DNA of 64,000 nucleotides from Selaginella moellendorffii (GCF_000143415.4 NW_003314413.1:4832-68831), one strand, 5' to 3'; counted from the stretch's first letter, positions 1 to 11,955 are shown. The notes: generated by a model not told the origin, from the letters alone. Made by a program: numbers and translations.

Positions 1-289
1 TCAAAGATGTTATGTAAGAAGAGATTACAAAAAACTCATTTGCAACTCTGAAATATGTTTAGAAAACTATGCTTAAAGAGCCCTCTACTTAATTTGGACT
101 ACCAAAAGACTCAATTAGACAAAGTTAATTTGTGGGATTTACTACAAAGTGTATAATCTACTACTAGTCTAAGGAGGTATATATGCAATATTTCATATAT
201 TACATTAATATCACATTATCTTATTTATGATAAAATCTTGGATATGTGAATCTTGAAAGTGGAAGTTGTAGAAAAAAATTGATTCCATC
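1..289 (+). repeat. Dispersed repeat copy A, segment 1
   Basis: This AT-rich stretch aligns by eye with about 34775-35085 in the same orientation, sharing runs such as 'aactcatttgcaactctgaa' and 'agatatgtgaat'. It is the left part of an old dispersed repeat that continues at 10482, 11241 and 24689 after removal of nested insertions, and it runs off the window at position 1. No coding sequence survives in this segment. Confidence 0.7.
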
Positions 290-584
290 TGTATCAACCA
301 AAAACCTAGGCTCAAGGGACTCCAGCCTTGAACCCAGGTCTGCATCAGAGCCATAGATTAAATTATGCATAGCATATAGTATATGCTAGCAATTAGAACC
401 ACTAGCTTTTCAAAGGGGGGAATCCTAATTGTGAATCCCTATCTCCATTCCATCATTTTTTTTATCAATACACAACATTCTCTTACTCATGCTTCTTCTT
501 AGCCCTTGGAGATCGGGCCCTTTTCTCTTTTGTTTTCTTACTAACAGTAGATTTCCAGTGAAGAGGAGTTTTCACACCTTTTCA
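290..584 (+). repeat. 5' LTR of gypsy A
   Basis: This 295-bp repeat pairs with 10187-10481. It has TG...CA ends. The segment has an AT-rich core and a purine-rich 3' part. It should contain the element's promoter, although I cannot mark a TATA box with confidence. Confidence 0.92.
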
Positions 585-586
585 TT

Positions 587-600
587 TGGCAACCACGGCT
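587..600 (+). promoter_or_regulatory. Putative primer binding site of gypsy A
   Basis: The sequence tggcaaccacggct begins 2 bp after the LTR. A PBS normally starts TGG, complementary to a tRNA CCA end. It does not match the common initiator-Met site (tggtatcagagc), and I could not assign the tRNA. Confidence 0.45.
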
Positions 601-750
601 TCTGAATTCCCCTTCAGGTTTACAAATTCTTCTATTTTTTCTCCATTCTCTGTGCGCAGATAGCAAGAACGATCCAGAAATCTACCCATCTCACCCAAAT
701 TCGCCCAAATTACGCTCTAATTCATACATTCGCCCAAATTCAACAAGCAA

Positions 751-3700
751 ATGCCACTGCCAACATGGATCAACGGCGTCCAAGCGGTTGCTGCCCAACA
801 CAGTAAAGACAGACACTTTCCAGAGGAGATCTTTGAAGAATCTGAAAGATCTCTCTCAAGATCTCCAAGTCCAATCACCGACAAAGAACACCAACGACCC
901 TCTTTGACAAGAAACTCCAATCTACCAGCACCTTCATCAGCAGACGCCCTCAACAGCTTCATTGGCGAACTCCATCTCCGAGCACAAGACCACCCACTCC
1001 AAGCTCGAGACCTCAACCAGCGCGCTCGACACAAACCGACACCACTGCCGAAACGAACCCATCTTCCATGCAGTCGTCGACCCGGCAATCCTAGTGCTCT
1101 GACACGATTCCAGTTCCTGCACCCAGTCCCAATATTGAAGCACATCCTCAGAACCTACACCAATGACGAACCCATCACTTTGTTACCCGGTATCGGACAA
1201 CTTGTCGAGGGACAACTTCACAACGCACCACCGATTTTTCAACAACCCCTCCAACAAAGTCAGCAGCTCAGCACCGAAAAAACAGTCCGAACTCGGTTCA
1301 AAATCAACACGTTCGCTGCAACAACTCTTGCCAATCACGCCATCACCCAATCCTAACTCGAACAACTCGACAACATTATCGAAGAAATCATTCCAGACAA
1401 ACCCGAATATCCGAAACTCTTCATCGAACTCCATCTCTGCACCAGCAAGTGGAAGACCAGTTTGCATACTACACCAGCACACTCGACCCAACACAACTTG
1501 GCTGAACACAACCCAACCCAACACACACCACCGTTGATATTTGCACTGAAAAGAAAGAACAAGCTCACAACAACTTTATCGACAATTGGCCCGCCGACAG
1601 TCTTCCCGAAGTTCTACCCGAACTGCATGATTGACTGCAAACACAAATCTGACACCGACAACTAGTAGAAGGATGCATGTATCCAAAACCACAAAGAACA
1701 TCCAGCAAGTCGGAAGAAGACCGACAACAGCTTATCTGACGTTTAGATAGAGATTTGAAGAATTTAGAAACAAAGAGAAAGAAAGACCAAGTGAAGTTGA
1801 ATCAAGTTGTTAGACCCTCCAAGAGAGAGAATTACATCCGACACGAATTATTACCGCGAGCTAACTCCGACGAACCAGTATCGGACATCGCAAAGAATAC
1901 GACGACTACACAACACCACCGGACACACCACTGGCAGCACCCTCGACGGCACCCACCAAAGTGCCCAAGCCTGAATCAACACCCTTGACAGCACCCACCC
2001 AAGTGCCCGAGCCTGAAGCAACACCCTCGACGGTACCCACCGAAGTGCCCAAGCCCGAGCCCGACCAAACATTTGAGCAGTCGACATAGACTACGCCTGA
2101 GAAACAAAACATTTTTCAAGCATTTTTCAACCACTTCAAAGGTACATTCACCAACCCCATCTACAGTGACGACGAACGACCAAGTTTCCCACCCAGCTTC
2201 ACAGACTTCACCAGACCAGCACCATTTTCGCCATACCAACCGATCTTCACAACACCAATATATCCCACATTTGCTTCCAACATCTACCGAAGCCCGCTAT
2301 CAGCAAGACCTTTCGAACATGCTTTCGACTTCAACGTGCCAACGAGACAACAACTCAACTTCACCAATTACAGTCGCACTCCAATATACCCAGTCAATAG
2401 CAGTAAAGACAAACAACCCGAATTGTCCAATAGTCAAGCACTCACTGAAAAAGTCAACAACTCACACCGAGCTGCCGAACAGCTACAATCATCCAACAAC
2501 AACGAGATTGACGAACCAATCATCGACGACAATCTTCTACAGCAACCACAATCACCACACAACTATACGTTTGAAGAATTCTTTGACAATTTAGAAATAC
2601 AACCCCAACCAACACAACATAACTCCGACAAGTACGTCAACAACAAGTTCGAGCACCATCTTCTGAAAATCAACACCGGCAAGCAACTCGACACCGACGA
2701 CGACGTTGACGACACACCCAAAAACAGTCCCAACATAGAAGAAAAAACAGAGGAGAGTCCACTAAACAACAACAACAATTCACCACCTTCCTCCTACACC
2801 GACTTTGCCATTGACCCCGACAACCCCTTGCTCCAAATCACCTTCGGACTCCATGGTGAGAACCCAACAACACAACCTCGACAATACTGACATTACTACC
2901 AACAGCAAATGGCAGTCACTACCGCCGTCGCCAACATACCTGTCGGAAGACACGTCTCCTATCCACTATTTCATGGTCTGAAGTCAGAAGATGCCGAGAA
3001 ACATGTTGAACAGTTCCCAGAAGCAATTCGAATCAACAGCCAGAGGGCTGAACTCCCATAGTACTTCCAATGTACCCTTCGAAAGAGAGCCAACGAATGG
3101 GCTCAAACGCTTCCTCAAAATACAAGTTTCAATGACCTCACACTCAAACTCGTAGACCGATTCAAGTCTTCCCTCACTCAAAGCCAATGACTTCACAAGA
3201 TCCAAAACCTCAAGCAGAAGTCTGGTCAATCCATCGACGACTACACTCAAACCTTCACTCAACATGCCAGCAAATGCGGCAACAATGCCACCGAAACATT
3301 AGACTTGCAGATTTTGAAATTCTCCAGAAATTTGACAAGTCTCAAACTATCCCCGACAGTAGTTTCGACAACCATATCCAAATCAATACTTCGACAATTA
3401 CCAGGCACCACCTCTGACAAACTGGAGACCGCCGAGAAACAACTTTCAACACCAGAGTCGACAATGGAATGATCAACCTCGCTACAACAACTACAACAAT
3501 TGACAATACCCGCCGAACTGGAACTACCTGGCAAACTGCGACAACTACAACCAAGGATACCAACAATACCCAAGATACCAGAACTGAAGATACCAAGGCC
3601 AAAGTTATCAAGACCAGGGCTACCAAGGCAACTACAACAATTGACCATGGCAACCTCAACTTCAAAACCAAGGCAGTCCACCGAGACTTGGTCTGCCGCC

Positions 3701-4240
3701 TCCTCGACAACAAGATCAGAACCAGCAGCAACCACCAACAACAAGGATGGTTGAGACCGACGAACTACCTTATGCCGACAATGATGACTCAGATCCTCAA
3801 GTCATGGCAGTACAAACTCGAGCACAAATTCGAGTAGAAAAACAATAACAATCGGACAGAGATTCCAGAGATAGTGAAGAGAAAGGCCCTGAGAGCCCAA
3901 CAAAACTCCAGGAATGGAAAAAGAAGCAGAAGTTAGCCACCAAGATACAACGGCAACTCGCTCTACAACCACCTGAATTAGTGATTTTAGACTCCGACAA
4001 TGAAGCTCAACCATCACCAGCTTGACAACAATGCCAAGACTCAATACCAGAAAACCGACAGACAAATCGTCCAACATCGACACTGACACCAGAACACAAT
4101 TCGGCAAACTTCGACGAAATCCAAGAAGTAGCAGAGACTATCCTCAACCAAAATATTCAGATCACCATCGGCCAACTGCTGAAGATTACACCCTACCTCA
4201 CCAAACAGCTCACTGATCTGACATCTGCACCAACCAACAC
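751..4240 (+). pseudogene. gag region of gypsy A, broken
   Basis: The coding trace sits mainly in frame 2 (for example 2336-2890, continuing after a TGA to about 3465) and then in frame 0 from about 3471. The part from about 2909 to 3465 has a Retrotrans_gag layout: a 'RANEWAQTL' stretch, then 'LVDRFKSSL' and 'SIDDYTQTFTQHA'. After it comes an Asn/Gln/Tyr-rich, low-complexity tail and a 'PYADNDDSDPQVMAVQTRAQ' linker into protease. The N-terminal part is Pro/Thr/Ser-rich and badly shifted. Stops include TGA 2888-2890 and TAA 3846-3848. No CCHC zinc knuckle was recognised. In an intact relative this protein would form the particle that packages the element RNA. Confidence 0.75.
1938..2063 (+). 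repeat. Three 42-bp tandem repeats in gag
   Basis: The units start at 1938, 1980 and 2022. Each encodes a Thr/Pro-rich 14-residue module of the type TP-x-TAPT-x-VP-x-PE in frame 2. The repeat is in frame and may once have been a spacer in the gag protein. Confidence 0.85.
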
Positions 4241-4241
4241 T

Positions 4242-6590
4242 TTGACAGACTCGTCCATACTCAACTTGACACAGACAGCTGTTGACACATTTCGAATTGA
4301 GATTCAACCGGGTGATTGTGACAATAATGTTCCGACAATCGAACTACGACTCAACAAACACCTTGTTCGAGGAGCCATAATTGATGGCGGCTCCAGCATT
4401 AATATTATTGAAGACAGTCTTGTTCAACAACTCAACATCGGCCCAGTCCACCCAACACCTTTCAATGTCCAAATGGCCGACCATCGATCTGTTCAACCCA
4501 AAGGCATCATCCGAAAAGTCAACACCACCATTCAAGGCGTCAAAATACCAGTCAACTATGTCCTCAAACTACCGGAGCAGACCGATGGATACTCGATTCT
4601 CCTTGGTCAACCTTGGCTCCGAACTGCCCAAGTTTATCAAGATTGGCCCAATGACAATCTTATCCTTCAAGGACCAGACGGACTGACAAGCGTGTCGACA
4701 AAAGCGACCAAATCGCTGTCCAGCCACAACCGACCTATTGACTTGGAAGAATATAATCTCGAAGATGGCCTCGACGACTATGAAGAACAACAAACTCTCA
4801 AAGCCTACCCTGATCTCAAACCTTTGGACCTGTTTCAAATCGTCACCGACTTCCAACGAGAACGACCCCCGATTACATCAGCACTGAAAAATCCAGTCAC
4901 TCGAGATACAAAACTCGAAGTGCCACTGGCATTCACAGTCGACAACCACAACAAAGTTGCCTACATTCCGTCCATTCCAGCTGACCAAAAACTCGAAAAA
5001 TTCAGCCTTGCCGACGACGGCAATGAACACTACATTGTACTCGCCACCAACATCTCGGCAAGTTTTCGAGACAAATGCATCAATCTTCTCTGAAAGAAGA
5101 ATCACTTGTTCGCTTGGAGTTATCGAGACCTTAAGGGAGTTTCACCAAAACTCAGCCTTCACACCATCACCCTTCTTCCAGACTCAAAACCAAGAAGACA
5201 AGCAGCCTACTGGATGAATCCGAATCTGATGGAACAAGTAAAGAAAGAACTTGACAAGCTTCTCCAAGTTGAGTACATCTACCCAATTCAGAATCTGATA
5301 TGGCTTTCACCACTGGTGGTTGTGCCGAAGAAAAATGGCAAACTTCAAATCTGCATCAACTATAAACAGCTCAACGACGCCACCAAAAAAGATGTCTTCC
5401 CGATACCATTTACCAACGAAGTTCTTGACGCAGTTGCCGGACACGAGATGTACTCCTTCCTCGATGGTTTCTCCGGCTACAACCAAATTCACATCACTGA
5501 AGAAAATCAGCACAAGACAGCATTCATTAGTCCATGGGGAGCCTATGCTTACCGACGAATGCCTTTTGGACTCTGCAATGCCCCATTCACCTTCCAAAGG
5601 CTCGTCGCCAACACTTTCCGAGACTACCTCACCGACTTCATGAGAGTCTTCATGGACAACTTCAGCGTTTTCAGCTCGGAAGATCGACATCTTGAATGCC
5701 TGGAGAAATGCCTCAACAAGTGCGAGGAGAATAACATAGCACTCAACCCTGACAAATGTGCTTTCTTCGTCAAATCTGGAGTACTTCTCGCCCACATTGT
5801 CTGCAAAGGCATTCTCATCAACAAGGACAAAGTCGACGTCATCTCCAAACTCGAACCGCTGAGGAATCAGAAAGAACTTCAGCACTTCCTTGGCAAAGTT
5901 GGATATCACCGACGATTCATCCACAAGTACGCTCACATCGCCAAACCACTCACTGATGGACTGAAACAAGATGCCCAATGGACATGGACGTCCAAACAGC
6001 AACAAGCATTCGACAATCTCCAACTCAAACTAACAACAGCACCGATCCTTGCCAAGCCTGACTGGACACAAGAGTTCCACATTCATGTTGACACTTCCGA
6101 CGTTGCCACTGGTGCAATTCTCAGCCAAACTCAACACGACAACCGAGATCAACCGATCTACTATGCCAGCTGACTACTCAACCCAGCTGAACGAAATTAC
6201 ATCACCACCGAGAAAGAAGCTCTCGGCATGATCTACTCACTTCAAAAGTTCCGACACTACATACTGTCAACCAAAGTCATCCTTTTCGTCGACCACAAGG
6301 CACTCCTTTACCTCATCAACAAGCCGATACTATCTGGTCGAATATCAAGATGGTTCCTTTTACTACAAGAATACAACTTCGAGATCGTCCACAAACCCGG
6401 CAAAAATCACGAGCAAGCAGACTATCTCAGCCGGATCACCACCGGTGACAAACCTGAAAGACTTACCGATGACTTACCGGACTCAAACCTATTCCGAGTT
6501 TCAATACCAGCAACCTGGCTCGACGACGTCTTCAGTTACCTGAACTCAGCAAAAGTTCCAGATCAGTACACTACCTCCGACCAAAGAAGA
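4242..6590 (+). pseudogene. gypsy A pol part 1: protease, reverse transcriptase, RNase H
   Basis: One frame (frame 0) runs through this stretch with in-frame TGA codons at 5091-5093 and 6171-6173. The aspartic protease is marked by IIDGGSSINII, with the catalytic Asp codon at 4383-4385. The reverse transcriptase shows VVPKKNGKLQICINYKQLN, the DGFSGYNQI motif and RRMPFGLCNAPFTFQR. Its catalytic box reads VFMDNFSVF where FMDDFSV is expected, so the second Asp is Asn (codon 5658-5660). The RNase H and tether region continues past the second stop with TTEKEALGMIYSLQKFRHYI and FVDHKALLYL. The frame is lost near 6590. The active-site change plus stops make this a dead pol. Confidence 0.92.
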
Positions 6591-6598
6591 CTTTTGTT

Positions 6599-8833
6599 GC
6601 TAAAACCCGACAATACTCAATCATTGGAGGCACTCTCTACAAACTCGGAATTGACAACATTCTTTGCCGATGCATCAAGCAGCCACACACAACTCAAATC
6701 ATCAAGGAAGCTCACGATGGACCTTCCGGCAAACACTTTGCCGCTGACACCACAACTCGGAAGATTCTTCAAGCCGGCCTCTGGTGGCCGACACTCTGGC
6801 ATGACACTGAAGAATTCTGCAAATGCTGCGACACATGTCAACGACACTGATTACCTCCGAAAACTCAAACTCAACAACTCAACCCAACATTCCCAATGGC
6901 ACCATTTCAGAAATGGGGACTCGACTTCGTCGGACCCCAAGTCAGCACCCGCCTAGGAAATCAGTACATCATCGTCGCCACCGATTACACTACCAAGTGG
7001 GCCAAAGCAATACCTCTCCGACATGACACAGCGAAAGCAACAGCAACCTTCATCTATGAAAATATCATCACTCGTTTCGGCACACCACTCGAACTCGTCA
7101 CTGACAGAGGCACCCACTTCATCAACGAAACAATTGAACATCTCACCACCGAGTTCAAAATCCAACACAAAATGTCGACACCATACTATCCTCAAGGCAA
7201 CGGTCAAGCAGAAGCAACAAACAAAACACTGAAGACCATCCTCAAAAAAGTCATCAACGATTCCGGCAAAGACTAGGACGACAAACTTCTTGACGTACTT
7301 TCGGCCTATCGAACTGCATAAAAAGTCACCACCGACATGACGCCATTCAAACTCGCCTTCAAAACAGAAGCCATCACGCCAATCGAATTCATTGTCCCAA
7401 GCATGTGAGTCACCGTCAAGTATAATCTCGACACCCGACATGCAGTTCGAGAAAGGCTTCAACAACTCAAACATCTCGACGAACTCCGACTCAACGCCCT
7501 CTGGACACTTCATGCCATCCAAAAACAGAGAAAAGCTTGGCACGACCAACAAGCATCCAGGCATAACATTCCCAAATACAGCGTCGACGATCATGTTCTC
7601 TGGTACCAAGGACCCATTGGCAAACTTGGCCAAAAACTCCACACCAACTGGCAAGGACCTTTCAAAATCATTGAACTATACCCCAACGGCACTGCCAAAG
7701 TCAGCACACTCGCTGAAGACTTCACTGAGATCATCAACCTCAACAAGCTTCGACCATATCATGTCGACATGTTCAGCATCAGCACGTCAGCAAATTTCCG
7801 ACCCAAACCGACAAACACCCCAAAACCAACAATTGACAATAACCCCGGCAGACAAACTTTAACTCAAATCAGTTCGACACAACTCAACTCGACTCAACAC
7901 GAACTCATCCACCAACTTCAGCAACAAACAGCAGCAAAAATCTCTAAGTCCCAAACTATCGTTGGATCAACGCCACCTGAGCAAATATCAATAGTTGAAC
8001 TTGAGTTAACTTCATCACCAATATCCACTATTGATTTGCAATCAAGCCAAATCAAACCACATCAATTCCGTCAACAAATCTCTACCGTTCATCACCAGCA
8101 ATTGAGGGCCGCACGATCAGCCAACCAACAGTTACAGGTTTCAAGAACCCTAACGGGGCGAGCACTTCGATCTCAGAAAATGAAAAGAAAGATGCCAGCT
8201 CATCCACCTCGGCACCTCAAATACGTCATACACCATATTCCTAGGCTTCCCAACAAAGACACAACCACCTGGCTCAAGGACCATGGATTCAAGCTCCTCC
8301 ACAGGGCCTTTTCAACACACCCAGACCAAAAACTAGCGAGGAAAATGGCTGCTTCCTTCAACCCCAAGAACAGCACCATAACCGATGGCACCAACGAGAT
8401 CACCCTCAGCCCAGCAAGAATCACCTCTGTTTTCAAAATCTCCAACAAAGGACTGCTCAAATTTTCAGGAGAAGTTCCACAGCAAATCATCAAGGCCAAT
8501 CGAGAAATTACCGGTGAGCTCACATGGGAGGACATCGAGGAGCAGCATATGGATGGCCTCAAAGCCCTCCTCCTCTACTATGAACTTCACCCAACAGATC
8601 GCACCATTGGCAAGCGCACAGCAGAAGTCTACGGAGCTCTACTCGACGGCAAACGTGTGAACATGGCTCATCATCTCCACGAGCTCGTTCTCAAGCTTCT
8701 CGACCGTGCCATCCTCGCTACACTCAACCAGAAGACCATGCGGACAGTAATCTTCCCAATGCCACCAAGCTCTTTCCAACAAGCAACTGTGGACAACCCA
8801 AATGAACTCCATAGAACAAAGCGACAGCTCTAA
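6599..8833 (+). pseudogene. gypsy A pol part 2: integrase with a long C-terminal extension
   Basis: The frame moves to frame 2 near 6590. The HHCC finger is visible (EAHDGPSGKHFA ... CKCCDTCQRH, about 6710-6850), followed by a stop at 6848-6850. The core shows KWGLDFVGP, VTDRGTHF and GNGQAE, and the second Asp and the Glu are 35 residues apart, the D35E spacing. Later stops lie at 7274-7276, about 7319 and about 7406. The integrase C-terminus (VLWYQGPIGKLG ... LNKLRPYHVDMF) continues without a stop into a further 340 or so residues ending at TAA 8831-8833. This extension has a basic Gln/Ser-rich linker and a globular-looking part at about 8180-8770. That part loosely resembles domains labelled 'putative plant transposon protein', but the assignment is weak. 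Confidence 0.88.
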
Positions 8834-10174
8834 AGAACACTCAGAATCAGAAGGAGCAACTCCCAGCAAAAAACCAAAGCCAGCATCTCAACAATCAGGC
8901 TCAACTCACTCCAACAACACCAGCTCCAGCAACAAACACTCCAACGATTCAACTCCACTTCTCTGCCACCTCACACGCAAAACACCAGCGAATCCAGCTC
9001 CAAAACCGCTGATCCAAGAGCACCTCGTCATCAGCGACAATGAAGACAACTCACACCACCATCCACACTCACCCCAGAGCCCACATCCACTCGAATCAGC
9101 CCCAAAACCGACAACTTCTCGCAAACACATCAACATTGCCTAAGGAAAACGTCAACTGCTCGCCCAGAACTCAGTGTCTCCACCAGCTGAGAACAACATT
9201 CTCACTGCCCCGACCTCCTTGACACGTTCCACAAAAGAAAACATTCACTACCTTTGCCAATCACTTAAAGAACACGCAACCATGCCTCCTCTAGCAAATA
9301 CCACGACCAGCATTAACAAAAATTCCGCCCCTTCAACAAAATTCCAAGCGAAAAATTTTCCCAATGGATAAATTAATTTCAGCGCCACATCTGAGCCGTT
9401 CATCCACCATCAAACTGAAAAGCTCATGTCCAACCACCTCAAAGAATCCGGACTGACCACGTCACCCACATCCAACGAAGCAGATTCAGCCTCCAGCAAC
9501 TTCAACTCCTGAGACCAAGAACACAGCGAACCCTAGCGAGAACCACTAGGATCACGGAGCAGGAGCAAGAGCAGCAGCCATGCCTCAGCCACAGAGTCAG
9601 GTATGCCGTGATTACGATGAAATCAGGAAGGAGTACAAAGATAAACTCCGCAACCCAAGCTATTGCACCCGCAAGTTGTTTGAAGCCCTCGATCAACACA
9701 TGCACCGCGAGCAAGAAAACCACTTCTTAACACTAGCTGACATCGCAAAGCATCTTCTCAAGCAAGACTCCTTCATATACACCCGGGGAGCTATCAAGAA
9801 GGAGTTCTATGAGCCTTTAAACCACCGGCTGGATACTCAGCTCTAAGAGATGAAGCAGGTACGCACTGACCTCCGGGACATCAGGAAGATCGTCTCCAAG
9901 TAGCCATTAACCCCATCAGCAGCTCACGAATTCACCTACAAATTCAAATACGAAGAGCTCAACACCCGCTACCAAAAGCTTGAGGATGATCATACCGCCC
10001 TCCTGGCTGAGGTAGCCGACCTCCAAGAAGATGGGACAGATCCACCATACAGTGTCCCCAACCATGAGCTTACACTCCCACAGCAAAAACGTCGCCTCTA
10101 TCAACTGGAGCAGCAGCAGTAACAAGCGATGGAGACTGACTATGTTCGCACCGAGGACAGTGTCTAGTTCTGTC
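8834..10174 (+). other. Region between pol and 3' LTR of gypsy A, possible extra ORF
   Basis: This 1.3-kb stretch holds a Ser/Asn/Pro-rich overlapping frame (8802-9143) and, at 9580-9846, an 88-residue ORF rich in charged residues (MPQPQSQVCRDYDEIRKEYK...). Past a TAA the latter frame continues with a heptad-like, Gln/Glu/Leu-rich trace to about 10162, which suggests a former coiled-coil protein. Plant gypsy elements sometimes carry extra ORFs here. I do not recognise the product, and every part is interrupted. Confidence 0.5.
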
Positions 10175-10186
10175 AAGGGAGCAGAG
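10175..10186 (+). promoter_or_regulatory. Polypurine tract of gypsy A
   Basis: The sequence aagggagcagag lies directly before the 3' LTR, the expected place for the plus-strand primer. Confidence 0.75.
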
Positions 10187-10481
10187 TGTATCAACCAAAA
10201 ACCCAGGCTCATGGGACTCTGACCTTGAACCCAGGGCTGCATCAGAGCCATAGATTAAATTATGCACAGCATATAGTATATGCTAGCAGTTAGAACCGCT
10301 AGCCTTTCAAAGGGGGGAATCCGAATTGTGGATCCCTATCTCCATTCCATCATTTTTTTTATCAATACACTGCATTCTCTTACTCATGCTTCTTCTCAGC
10401 CCTTGAAGATTGGGCCTTTTCCTCTTTTGTTTTCTTACTAACAGTAGATTTCCAGCAAAGAGGAGTTTTCACACCTCTTCA
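10187..10481 (+). repeat. 3' LTR of gypsy A
   Basis: It has the same length as the 5' LTR (295 bp) and the same termini, with about 22 differences by eye. It is followed by ccaac, the partner of ccatc at 285-289. Confidence 0.92.
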
Positions 10482-10626
10482 CCAACCTTGAATTGAAATG
10501 AACTTATCTATATGAGTTCATTTATGAAAGTTTATCTCTTGACTAAGTTGTTAATAATCAAGAGCATCCCTTCATATTCAAAAGGCTTAGTATTTAATGA
10601 TGGAAGATACTTGGGAATATGGCTTT
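10482..10626 (+). repeat. Dispersed repeat copy A, segment 2
   Basis: This short stretch continues copy A (compare 'gaacttatctatatgagttca' with 'aaacttatccttattagtttattca' near 35095). It is bounded by gypsy A on the left and a TRIM on the right. Confidence 0.65.
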
Positions 10627-10790
10627 TGTAGCATATGTGATTATGGGATGAGATTTGGATATACTGTCACCGTGGATCTTTAGAACCTTAGGGGATAAGT
10701 GGGGATAAAGTAACCACTAAGGGTTCTTTTATCAAGCAATTGCCCCTTTTCCAGTTGGCTTAAGAGGAGAGAGATAAAGTGTGCTATATG

Positions 10791-10802
10791 TGGTATCAGA
10801 GC
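10791..10802 (+). promoter_or_regulatory. Primer binding site of TRIM copy 1
   Basis: The sequence tggtatcagagc is the classic plant initiator-tRNA-Met complement. About 9 bp further on, ggttcaattcc resembles a pol III B box. Confidence 0.8.
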
Positions 10803-10971
10803 AAATGGCACGGGTTCAATTCCCATTGATTAGTGACTACTTAAAAATATAATATACCCTTGAGTAAGGTATATTCTTACCCCTAAATTCCTTCCTCTTG
10901 TGTGGAGTATCCATGGACGAAGATATCCACTGTAGGACTACAATACGGGTGGATGACTAGTTGCCTCACAT

Positions 10972-11104
10972 GGAATAGCTAGTCTACACAATGAAAGGAT
11001 TAGTAGAGTAGGGGCTGTTAACATGGAATAGCTAGTCTACACAATGAAAGGATTAGTAGAGTAGGAATAGCTAGTCTACACAATGAAAGGATTAGTAGAG
11101 TAGG
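10972..11104 (+). repeat. Tandem triplication inside TRIM copy 1
   Basis: A unit beginning ggaatagctagtctacacaa is present three times, at 10972, 11025 and 11064. The units are separated by remnants of 'gggctgttaaca'. TRIM copy 2 has a single, diverged version, so the expansion is private to copy 1. Confidence 0.85.
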
Positions 11105-11240
11105 GGCTGTTAATCAATAGTCAATAAGGATATTGTCATCTCCATACCCATACCACCATACTGTCACCATGGATTCTTGGAACCTTAGGGGATAAATAGG
11201 GATAAAGTAGTCACTAAGGGTAGTATATTTTATGGGCTTT

Positions 11241-11955
11241 TATTGATGATATGAAGACTATCCACTCAAAGTGTTATTTTTCTTTACTAGTAAAGAGGTT
11301 GGTATAGACCTTAGAGCAGAAAGCTCTCTAGGTGCCAATGTTAGGTGCCAAGACACCACTTTAAATTGAGCCACTTTAAGTGCTTAATGAAAAAGCTAAA
11401 GTAATTATCAAATGCCAACAAAATCCACTATAAAGTACATAAGGATGCTTATGAGGGGCAAGTGTTAGGTTTAAATCTATAGTAGCAAATTTGGTTTTAT
11501 TTTAACCCCATGTTTCAATAGAGAATGAAAGTAAACAATTTTTTCAAGATGGTGTTGGTTATATTGCTGCAACATTGATGCTAACTATATAAAATGGCTT
11601 GAAAACACTATAATAACAAAATTTAATATAATACCTAAAGAATGGTTTATTTCTAATAAGGTTGCATTTATCTCGGATAAAATTGTGAACATTGAGAAAT
11701 CTGGTTTCAATTTTAAGAGGAGAAAAAAAGGGAAGGAAATTACATTTATTTATACCATCTTTAAGTAGAAGTAAGGTAAAGTAAGCTCAACTCAAATGCT
11801 TGAGTGTGAGAATCTCTTCACAAAGTATATCACTATGCTTGCAAAAGAGTATATTGTTAAAATAGAAAATGGAAAGTACACAATTGTTATTCAAGAATTT
11901 CCTTCTTGTACATGTCCAAACTTTATTAAGTGCGAGGAATATAGGAAGATATATG
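11241..11955 (+). pseudogene. Copy A segment 3 with SWIM-finger-like transposase remnant
   Basis: The stretch aligns with about 35990-36770 of copy B. Near its end (about 11835-11955) a short open trace reads YIVKIENGKYTIV followed by FPSCTCPNFIKC. The CxC context and the preceding beta-strand-like residues are typical of SWIM zinc fingers found in MULE/FAR1-type transposases. The trace is cut by the LTR at 11956, and frames upstream contain stops. Assignment to a DNA transposon family is an inference from this finger alone. Confidence 0.5.

Larger units (their letters stand above)
290..10481 (+). mobile_element. Ty3/gypsy LTR retrotransposon A, decayed full length
   Basis: The element is bounded by two 295-bp direct repeats (290-584 and 10187-10481) that begin TGTATCAACC and end TTCA. 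It is flanked by ccatc (285-289) and ccaac (10482-10486), a 5-bp target duplication with one mismatch. The uninterrupted paralogue near 35080 reads through this point. The interior runs gag, protease, reverse transcriptase, RNase H, integrase, the Ty3/gypsy order, all on the plus strand. By eye the LTRs differ at about 22 of 295 sites, so the insertion is not young. The reading frame carries several stops and at least two frameshifts, so the copy cannot make its own polyprotein. An unusual feature is about 2.4 kb of sequence between integrase and the 3' LTR, part of it in frame with integrase. Confidence 0.93.
10627..11235 (+). mobile_element. TRIM-type miniature LTR retrotransposon, copy 1 (right LTR truncated)
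   Basis: A 162-bp LTR (10627-10788, TGTAGCATAT...GTGCTATA) is followed after 2 bp by the initiator-Met primer site tggtatcagagc (10791-10802). The right LTR is cut at both ends; only about 11151-11220 remains. The sequence gcttt lies before the element (10622-10626) and after it (11236-11240), and copy B reads through this point near 35975. There is no coding capacity, as expected for a TRIM, which depends on another element's proteins. An intact copy lies at 23085-23749. Confidence 0.85.

Noticed and set aside
5307-6023. Minus-strand ORF over the gypsy A reverse transcriptase
   Set aside because: Shadow of the pol frame; no protein features of its own.
10950-11110. CRISPR-like array
   Set aside because: Three direct copies without unique spacers, in a plant retroelement; a tandem duplication inside a TRIM.
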